Assembly (NCBI GenBank): GCA_035293765.1
Contig: DATGMF010000097.1
Coordinates: 62,001-126,000 of the forward strand
From: DASRHT01 sp035293765
GTDB taxonomy: Bacteria; Chloroflexota; Ktedonobacteria; Ktedonobacterales; Ktedonobacteraceae
Length of the DNA stretch: 64,000 nt
Direction of reading: 5' to 3'
Each line of letters opens with the position of its first letter. Position 1 is the first letter of the stretch. Positions 58,010-64,000 of this stretch are shown one piece after another. The position numbers and the translations under genes are program-made. A model generated the notes under the pieces. It searched no databases. It worked only from the letters and a program-made list of their open reading frames with translations, and was not told the DNA's origin.

Positions 58010-60733
58010 ATGAGCGTAACACGAATGACTCCTAACTATAGTCAATCTAGCAGCCAGCGGTGTAACCGTTGCCATATCCCGATCCCACGCAACGCAACGT
58101 TCTGCGGAACGTGCGGAGAGCGTTTTGATAAACAGAACAGTACACAATTACTGAATAAGGCTGATATCGCAGACCGTTACCGTATCACCTCCCTTGTACG
58201 CAGGCGCCCCTATGTGCAACTCTTTATAGCCATTGATCATCTGCGACAACAACCCGTAGTCATTCGCGATATCGATCTCAGCAGCCTGGACGAGAGCGGA
58301 CAGGCGCAGGCGCTTGAGATGGTACAGCAAGAACATGATCGGCTGCGCAAGCTCTGCATCCAGGATCTTATGCCGATAATCGATCTGCGCTCCTTCCAGG
58401 GGCATCTTTACACGATTGCCGCCTGGCCTTTCGGGTTTCACCAACACGAGCGCGGATACAGCGACATTCCGCGCTATACCCTGCAAGATCTCTTACAGAG
58501 CGGGATCGGCCTGCCCGAAGAGCAAATTGCCATCTCATGGCTCTACCGCATCTGCCAGGCGGTCGAACGCCTGCATCAGGAAGAGATTATTCTCGGTGAT
58601 CTCGATCCCTACGCTATTATTGTAAGCGATCAGGAATATGACGGGTTACCCGCACTAATGATCTCATGGCTGCCGCTGTCATTACAGAATCTTTTACCTT
58701 ATATATCGACAGCGACAAATATCGTACCTGCTAGTGTAACAAACACTCTACGCGGCTCAGTAGAGAAACAGACTGACATTTATAGTCTCGGGGCTCTTCT
58801 CTACCTGTTACTTACAGGCACATCGCCCGAAGAGCCTGGCGCATCCATGCAGCACCTATTGCGGCCTGTACGCCCCCTCACTCCTGGCATTAACAGCAAC
58901 GTTGATACGATTATTAAGCGAGCGCTGACAACAAAGAGTGAGGAACGATTCCAGAGTGCTGCCGAAATGACTGACGCGCTGCTTGAGCTCTGTCTTGGTT
59001 CAAGCGTGCAGCCGGCAAATAGTGTCAGCAATCAGTACATGCAGACCAGAGTCCTGAAACATTCCCCCATTCCTGAACCAGGTAGAACCCTGAGTCCTGG
59101 TGATAGTGGCGATGCTACCATTATTGCTCCGCTTCCGCAGCTACGGCGTAAGATCACCAAAGTTCTTACCAGCAGTCTTAAAATGCGCGTAGCTCACATG
59201 AATGAAGCATCAGGAGCCTCAGCAAACGCAAAGCATCCCAATGACCCCCAATCTATTATAATCGAGGAATTATCCATGGGAACGGAACCTACAACGGAGA
59301 CTGAAGCTATGCTCGAACCATCCGCAGCAAAGATGGAGACTGTGGTCGAACCTTCTGCCGAGGAGACGAAAAAAGTGATAGAGCCACCTACCACCGAAAC
59401 CGGAAAAGGGCCTGAGTCCTCTTCCGCCACGGAGATGGCTACTCCTCCTATCACAGAAACAGCGATGATTGTTGAACCCCCCTCTTCCGACGCAGAAGCG
59501 ATGACCGACCCTCCCGTCCCAGAAGCGGAAGAAACGAATGACCCTGCTGGAGAGCCAGTGACGATCACCGGGCCGCTGCTCACGGAGGCCGAAGCAGCTT
59601 CTCTGGAGCAGGCAACGGAGGTGCAAACAGAACCTGAGTCCTCCCCAGCACTGATTGAGATAGAAGTTTCGCCTTCCGAAGATGAAATGAACGAACTGAC
59701 TGAGACCGTTATCAAGCTTCCTGAAGACGAAACCGTCACTCCTGCTGAGACTATTACCGGACCTCTGCCTCCTGAGGTTACAGCGGAGAGCGAGCCGTCC
59801 AATGGTGAAGCAGAAATAGAGAACGAGCCTTTCGCACTGGCAGCAGAGGAGCCGAAGGCCGACACACCTTCAGCGCAGGTTGAAGAGCGCATTGAGCCAA
59901 TCGCGCCAGCCACAATAGAAGAACAATTTTTACAAGATGCTCAGGTAATTGAATATTCCTTGGCGCAGACGGTACCGCTACAGAATGGTCATACCGTTGA
60001 AGCAACTCAGGGCGTGGATGCACAGACGGAGACCGGGTCCGCGCCCGCGGCAGAGCAGACGTCCGTAGAGGCGAAACCCGCTCAGGAGGAGCAACCGCCA
60101 ACGCAACCCTTACCGGATTCGTCTGCCGATGCAGTATCGGATGGCGGCGCGATCCCTGATATGCATCCCTCGCTGGTGCAGCGCATGTTGGAGCACGTCA
60201 GCGGCGTATTGCCGGCTATCGTGCGTCCGACGCAGAAAGGTGCAGAGACGCAGGAGGAGCCCCTGCTCAAACGCTTGCAACGCTTTGTGCTGGGGGAGCA
60301 GCAGCATACCACCACGGCGGCGGCGCTGATCGAAACGCCGTTGCGTATCCAGCCCAACCAGATCTATTCCATTCGCATCCATATGATGGGCCGCGATGAA
60401 CCTGACCCGGGCTCCATATATGGGGGATTAAGCGCCGTTACGAAGGGCGAGACGGTTCATATCGAGGTGCGCTCGGCCCTCTACCGCAATTTCGCCTATA
60501 TTGTGCAGCAGGCGGATGTCACGATGCCGGGGAAGGGCTATGCTGCAGAAGTAACCATGCCCATGCAGGCGTTCACGCAAGGCCCAAGTGGGCGACGCGA
60601 ACGCCTGCACATCTTCTTCACAGATGAAGCGCGTCGCCCACTGTATGAGAGGCCGTTCGTGATTGAGGTATTCATCTCGCACCTCGTACAGAGCGGGCGC
60701 GAAGGGCATAATGTACTCTCTATCCCGCTGTAA
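58010..60733 (+). CDS. Zinc-ribbon pseudokinase with acidic Thr/Pro/Glu repeat region
   Basis: Residues 18-35 form a zinc ribbon (CNRC...CGTC). Residues about 50-330 have the shape of a Ser/Thr kinase but lack its chemistry. The lysine block reads VVIRDID, the HRD loop LGDLDP and the DFG loop MISWLP, while TDIYSLGALLYLLLTG and late helices are kept. A 400-residue acidic region of Glu/Thr/Pro (TETEAMLEPS, PSSDAEAMTDPPVP) follows, and then a beta-rich C-terminal domain of 120 residues (RIQPNQIYSIRIHMMG). There is no membrane helix. It is probably a scaffold or regulatory partner of the active kinases. The gene converges with the Ca2+/H+ exchanger gene, 4 bases apart. Confidence 0.8.
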   Translation: MSVTRMTPNYSQSSSQRCNRCHIPIPRNATFCGTCGERFDKQNSTQLLNKADIADRYRITSLVRRRPYVQLFIAIDHLRQQPVVIRDIDLSSLDESGQAQALEMVQQEHDRLRKLCIQDLMPIIDLRSFQGHLYTIAAWPFGFHQHERGYSDIPRYTLQDLLQSGIGLPEEQIAISWLYRICQAVERLHQEEIILGDLDPYAIIVSDQEYDGLPALMISWLPLSLQNLLPYISTATNIVPASVTNTLRGSVEKQTDIYSLGALLYLLLTGTSPEEPGASMQHLLRPVRPLTPGINSNVDTIIKRALTTKSEERFQSAAEMTDALLELCLGSSVQPANSVSNQYMQTRVLKHSPIPEPGRTLSPGDSGDATIIAPLPQLRRKITKVLTSSLKMRVAHMNEASGASANAKHPNDPQSIIIEELSMGTEPTTETEAMLEPSAAKMETVVEPSAEETKKVIEPPTTETGKGPESSSATEMATPPITETAMIVEPPSSDAEAMTDPPVPEAEETNDPAGEPVTITGPLLTEAEAASLEQATEVQTEPESSPALIEIEVSPSEDEMNELTETVIKLPEDETVTPAETITGPLPPEVTAESEPSNGEAEIENEPFALAAEEPKADTPSAQVEERIEPIAPATIEEQFLQDAQVIEYSLAQTVPLQNGHTVEATQGVDAQTETGSAPAAEQTSVEAKPAQEEQPPTQPLPDSSADAVSDGGAIPDMHPSLVQRMLEHVSGVLPAIVRPTQKGAETQEEPLLKRLQRFVLGEQQHTTTAAALIETPLRIQPNQIYSIRIHMMGRDEPDPGSIYGGLSAVTKGETVHIEVRSALYRNFAYIVQQADVTMPGKGYAAEVTMPMQAFTQGPSGRRERLHIFFTDEARRPLYERPFVIEVFISHLVQSGREGHNVLSIPL

Positions 60734-60737
60734 TCGC

Positions 60738-62057
60738 CTACGAACCAAACAGAAAGACGGTACCGCCCATCATTGCATAAAGTAAAATTAAGAGCAGACC
60801 TTCCAGCCAGACGAGCTCACCATCCCTGGTGATCTCGCTGAAGAGGAAGGTCGCTAACCCCAGCACAGCCAGTTCGATGGGACTGAAAACTAAATCAAGG
60901 TGCTGCGGCATCAGCAGACTGGCGAGAATCAGGATCGGAGCTACCAGCAGGGCAATCTGAATAGATGAACCGGCGGAAGCGGCCAGCACCATCCCCATAC
61001 GCTTATCCAGCGCCATTGATATGGTATTAAAGTACTCGGGGAGCGCGCCTATCAGTGGCACGAAGATCAGCCCTACGAATGCTGGATTCCAGCCCAGGAT
61101 GCTGGTCATTGGCTCTATGGCCCCGACCAGGATCTCCGAAAGAATGGCAACGCCCACTGTTGCTACCAGCAGTAAGAGCAGCCCTCGCCACAATGGCGGT
61201 TTTTCCATTGCCTCTTCTTCCCTCTGGGGTACCTGGCCTTGCTTCGCCGCTAGCGGCGCTGCATTGGTTTTCTCCTGAGAGGGTGATGCTTTCTCTTGCG
61301 TTACATGCTGCCCTGCTTCATGCTCGATAATGGCATCAATGGCGGTATCGAGACGGCGCAGCACGCCACTTTTCCCCGGCGTCCCGCTCTGAGCCAGATG
61401 CTTACGATAGGCCAGCAAGCGCGAGAGCGCCCCGGCAGAACGCATGCTACCTATCGGGTCAAGCTCATCCTCCTCCCCTCCGCTGTGATTGCGAACGCGA
61501 AACACGCTGAAAAGAATCGAAGCCAGGTAGCCCGCCAGGAGCAGGATAGCAATAAAGTTGGAAAGCTCTCCCTCATGTAAGCTTGCCAGCGTCGCATTTG
61601 CACGAGATCCCAGGAACATCGCAACAGTTGGCAGCAACAGGCCCGCGACACAGAGCGCCAGGAGGGCCGAATACTGGCTGGCCGGTCGCGTCGGGAATTG
61701 CAGGCGTCCATGCTTGAGGCTACCAACGCAGATCGCCACGCCGAGCACTAATAAGGCGTTGCCCAGAATCGTCCCGATAATAGACGCGCGCACAACATCT
61801 ACCAGCCCCTGGTTCAGGGCAAAAATGCCGATGATCAACTCGGTGGCATTGCCAAAGGTAGCAAAGAGCAAGCCGCCAATACGCTCACCGGTATGCTCCG
61901 CGACATCCTCCACAGCCTCGCCGATCAGGGCAGCTAACGGCACAATCCCCAGTGCGGCGACAATAAATAGTACTATTGGTGGCAGGCGCAAAAAATCCAG
62001 AACAGGAGCCAGTACGGCGAAAACCAGCAGAACATACAACCAGCGGGGCACAGCCAT
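60738..62057 (-). CDS. Ca2+/H+ (cation/proton) exchanger, CAX type
   Basis: The 439-residue protein has two halves of five to six helices with alpha motifs LFATFGNATELIIGIFAL and FVPLIGALPEYFNTISMAL. The first is canonical for the CaCA superfamily. The second departs from the usual GNAAEH. Between the halves is an acidic/basic cytoplasmic loop of about 110 residues. It would export Ca2+ in exchange for protons. GGAGGA precedes the ATG. Confidence 0.88.
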   Translation of the reverse strand: MAVPRWLYVLLVFAVLAPVLDFLRLPPIVLFIVAALGIVPLAALIGEAVEDVAEHTGERIGGLLFATFGNATELIIGIFALNQGLVDVVRASIIGTILGNALLVLGVAICVGSLKHGRLQFPTRPASQYSALLALCVAGLLLPTVAMFLGSRANATLASLHEGELSNFIAILLLAGYLASILFSVFRVRNHSGGEEDELDPIGSMRSAGALSRLLAYRKHLAQSGTPGKSGVLRRLDTAIDAIIEHEAGQHVTQEKASPSQEKTNAAPLAAKQGQVPQREEEAMEKPPLWRGLLLLLVATVGVAILSEILVGAIEPMTSILGWNPAFVGLIFVPLIGALPEYFNTISMALDKRMGMVLAASAGSSIQIALLVAPILILASLLMPQHLDLVFSPIELAVLGLATFLFSEITRDGELVWLEGLLLILLYAMMGGTVFLFGS

Positions 62058-62170
62058 TCCTCCAGACCATTACTCAAACTTTTGATGTGACGCATCTCAA
62101 TGGTATACGTACAAGCGGGTCATTTGGGGTATGTTTTTTGCTCTAAGTCCTATCCATTGCAGCCAGGATA

Positions 62171-62584
62171 TTAACGCCATCGTTTAGCTTGCGGCTTTAT
62201 GCGTGCCTGCTTCTTAGGAGTTGAGAGCAGAGATGTGAGCGTGTAACACTGCTTTCTCAGAGCATCCTTCTCGGTAGATTGCTCTGTGGCCTCCAGGGAA
62301 ATCGCGAATATCCACACAGATGCTCGCAGTATGAGTACTTCATTCGCGTCAAACGCGGCAAGTTCTCTCCAGGCATTAAGCGTAATCATTCGCTGTATTT
62401 TTGCCTGTACTTGTTTGATAGTCTCTATGGCAAAATCTGAATGAGGCAATGGGTACTTTTGCGCCCGAATCATCTGCTCAAAGGGCATAAGAGCCTTTCT
62501 CATAATGACCAGTTGCTCAAGAGTAAGCAGAAGACAAGGAAGCTGCGCTTTCACTGTCCTGCCACGAATGCGGCGCTTCGCCAT
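62171..62584 (-). CDS. Hypothetical helical protein
   Basis: The 137 residues are mostly helical with basic ends (MAKRRIRGR, KKQARIKPQAKRW). No signal peptide, membrane helix or motif was recognised. GGAGGAGATGG stands before the ATG. It follows the 88-residue gene by 41 bases and is probably cotranscribed. The basic ends would suit nucleic-acid binding, but that is only a guess. Confidence 0.55.
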   Translation of the reverse strand: MAKRRIRGRTVKAQLPCLLLTLEQLVIMRKALMPFEQMIRAQKYPLPHSDFAIETIKQVQAKIQRMITLNAWRELAAFDANEVLILRASVWIFAISLEATEQSTEKDALRKQCYTLTSLLSTPKKQARIKPQAKRWR

Positions 62585-62625
62585 GTACCATCTCCTCCAC
62601 GTATTGCTTGCAACTCACGACAATC

Positions 62626-62892
62626 CTAATTCTGTTGGGGTCGGGGATGAGTTTTAAAGGCGCGAGATGGCTGAAGGCTATTGAGGGTCTCAGCCAAAAC
62701 CGCTATCGCTTCTTCTGGAGGCATAAGCTTACTTAGCCTTTCGAAGCAAGCTCCGATATTCTCTTGCCGTTGGGTGATGTACTGGTGTTTCGCTGTCGGC
62801 GTGAAGCTGGTAAAGACGCGCTGGCTTGCTTCATACTCCAGCCTGATTTGTTCTCGCAGACGGGCAACTTCGCTTTTATTGGTCTCATTCAT
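62626..62892 (-). CDS. Hypothetical helical protein (88 aa)
   Basis: A charged helical protein with VARLREQIRLEYEASQRVF and LMPPEEAIAVLAETLN. GAGGG stands before the ATG, a moderate site. It is first in a two-gene unit and divergent from the XRE-type gene (225 bases between starts). No family recognised. Confidence 0.55.
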   Translation of the reverse strand: MNETNKSEVARLREQIRLEYEASQRVFTSFTPTAKHQYITQRQENIGACFERLSKLMPPEEAIAVLAETLNSLQPSRAFKTHPRPQQN

Positions 62893-63049
62893 ACCATCCC
62901 TCGGTTAGGCTATCAGTGAAGAAATTTGAGCCGTTTCTTTTGTATGGTCAAACATGCCTGCATTGTGATACAGGACCAACTTTATCACAGAAGTATTAGT
63001 TAACAATGCATGCAAGGGCTGTACTGAAATTTGAGGTGCGCTTTACGAG

Positions 63050-63079
63050 TTGCATAGCAGGCAGCGTCTTCTGTATACT
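63050..63079 (+). promoter_or_regulatory. Sigma70 promoter of the XRE/TPR gene
   Basis: TTGCAT, an 18-base spacer and TATACT, about 38 bases before the ATG at 63118. Confidence 0.5.
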
Positions 63080-63117
63080 CTTGACAAGAAAAAGTACCAG
63101 AGAAGGATGGGTATACA

Positions 63118-64000
63118 ATGGTGGATTATGTTGATTGGGTACGCTTTGGTCTGCCCTCTCCATTCGAGACGGGAAAGGATGGCTTTCCCCGCCCAGGGAA
63201 AGCCACAAGCTATTATCGGGAACAAAGAAAGCTTGCCGATGCTACCTGGACTCAGAAACGTCTGGCCCAGGAGTTAAGTTTGACGGAAAGGGCGATATGC
63301 TATCTGGAGAGTCACGACGTTGGACTTGATTCGATTTTCCTTCGCCGCAGACTGGCAGTTTTGTTCGATATTCCCCCCGTTCTCTTCGGGCTGGCCTCCC
63401 TTGAAGGTGAAATCGATCCTGGACAGATCGTCAAACAGTACCGTAAGATGAAGCCCAAAGAAGACCCCTTACACAGCCAAAAAGGACTCGCAAGATCGCT
63501 CAGTCTGACGGAGAAAGCCATACGAGATATGGAAAAAAGGAATATCGGGCTAGACTCCATCACACGTCGCCGGGTACTGGCACATCTTCTCGCTATTCCA
63601 CCAGCTGCTTTAGGCATTATCACTCTTGAAGAAGTTCTGCTCCGGCAGCAGCAGGCAGCACCAATTATGTCACTTGCTGGAGCACAAAGAGAAAAAGAAG
63701 CCATATTCGATATTGCCTGCTATAAAGAGTGCCTCAAAACTCTTTGGGACCGCAACCATACCAACACTGCTCAAGACCGTATGGCACACATTGTCGCCGA
63801 TATGACGGGTCTTGCCACTGCTTTACCCTATATAAGTGGGGATGATGAGAAAGAGGTGCGAGCAGTTCTCTGTCGTTATCACCAACTCTATGCTCATATC
63901 TTGCGCGATCAGGGTCGATACGACCTGGCATTAGCCGAACTAGAGAAGGCAGCCATTTTAGCCCAAAGGGCAGAAAATCCCCACTTGCTTGTGGTGACAT
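63118..64000 (+). CDS. XRE-type double helix-turn-helix protein with TPR-like region, 5' part
   Basis: The frame opens with ATG at 63118 (AAGGATG upstream) and stays open to the right edge, giving 294 residues. Two related HTH segments stand in tandem. Residues about 31-95 contain TQKRLAQELSLTERAICYLE and GLDSIFLRRRLAVLFDIPP. Residues about 107-175 contain SQKGLARSLSLTEKAIRDME and GLDSITRRRVLAHLLAIPP. After a linker, DRMAHIVADMTGLATALP and ILRDQGRYDLALAELEKAAI begin a TPR array. Such HTH-TPR proteins are common regulators in Ktedonobacteria and Actinobacteria (possibly signal-peptide responsive). The end lies outside. Confidence 0.75.
   Translation, partial: MVDYVDWVRFGLPSPFETGKDGFPRPGKATSYYREQRKLADATWTQKRLAQELSLTERAICYLESHDVGLDSIFLRRRLAVLFDIPPVLFGLASLEGEIDPGQIVKQYRKMKPKEDPLHSQKGLARSLSLTEKAIRDMEKRNIGLDSITRRRVLAHLLAIPPAALGIITLEEVLLRQQQAAPIMSLAGAQREKEAIFDIACYKECLKTLWDRNHTNTAQDRMAHIVADMTGLATALPYISGDDEKEVRAVLCRYHQLYAHILRDQGRYDLALAELEKAAILAQRAENPHLLVVT

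Noticed and set aside
59194..59913. Ser/Val-rich minus frame opposite the pseudokinase spacer
   Set aside because: Arises from the repetitive Glu/Thr/Pro codons of the sense strand.
1..64000. tRNA or rRNA genes
   Set aside because: I looked in all gaps for tRNA T-arm motifs and rRNA signatures and saw none; a covariance search would be the decisive test.

Overview
The window reads as chromosomal DNA of a free-living aerobic, Gram-positive-like bacterium, most plausibly a filamentous Chloroflexota of the Ktedonobacteria type. That placement is an inference. It rests on the large membrane-anchored Ser/Thr kinases (one with a C-terminal BACON-like domain, one with a long polytopic tail), the degenerate zinc-ribbon kinase homologue, paired Uma2 genes, an alanine T-box leader, a TPP riboswitch and the amount of short interspersed repeat. 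No rRNA or tRNA gene, CRISPR array, phage module or intact transposase was recognised. Most of the window is moderately GC-rich; about 24.35-26.0 kb is clearly AT-rich.

Layout. 0-8 kb: end of an acyltransferase, a short CysRS-like gene, tatD, a LamG lectin-like protein, a stress protein, MgtC and a YbjQ protein. 8-18.4 kb: BACON-type kinase, dtd, M42 aminopeptidase, a lone adenine DNA methyltransferase, then SDR, queD and glycosyltransferase genes, and glutamine synthetase. 18.6-24.2 kb: a PQQ-type sugar dehydrogenase with a lactate permease, an M16 peptidase homologue lacking one zinc ligand, and an acyl-CoA dehydrogenase. 24.3-26 kb: the AT-rich island with two genes behind strong promoters. 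26-32.4 kb: a 1019-residue kinase, a decayed MFS gene, two Uma2 genes, a CGNR-type protein and a one-repeat WD40 remnant. 32.7-35 kb: universal stress protein and small proteins. 35-41 kb: T-box-controlled truncated alaS, an S9 peptidase, a scrambled ABC exporter remnant and rlmB. 41-48 kb: surface protein, a DprE1/DprE2-like pair, thiamine pyrophosphokinase, an ECF-like sigma factor, a HEAT-repeat protein and two exported proteins. 48-51.1 kb: a TPP-riboswitch-controlled thiamine-precursor ABC operon. 51.2-57.6 kb: nuoJKLMN without nuoA-I. 58-64 kb: pseudokinase, Ca2+/H+ exchanger, two small unknowns and the start of an XRE-type double-HTH/TPR regulator running off the edge.

The most unusual signal is not a gene. 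A palindromic element of about 100 bp (called R1 here) occurs five times, at 1830-1939, 15366-15455, 36453-36554, 39897-39998 and 44098-44194. Every copy lies in the same orientation relative to the gene it is in or just upstream of. Four copies end 15-30 bases before a start codon (cysS-like, queD, rlmB, dprE1-like). The fifth lies in frame inside alaS and adds 34 residues directly after motif 2. Read on its other strand, every copy carries a near-consensus sigma70 promoter (TTGACR, 16-17 bp, TAYACT). Pairing in the two predicted hairpins is partly kept by compensating changes. Two further repeat families (R2, GTAGGGAC...CGCGTCC; R3, CCCACGATGAATCGGGGAGC / GGGCAACCGCAAGGGATTGCCCC) fill the gaps. 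They too enter proteins: R1 encodes the TatD tail, R2 a NuoL loop, and R3 the ThiY signal-peptide n-region and the tail of the sigma factor. Together the window looks like a case of repeat-derived peptides inside housekeeping proteins, comparable to Rickettsia palindromic elements, combined with possible mobile promoters or leader RNAs.
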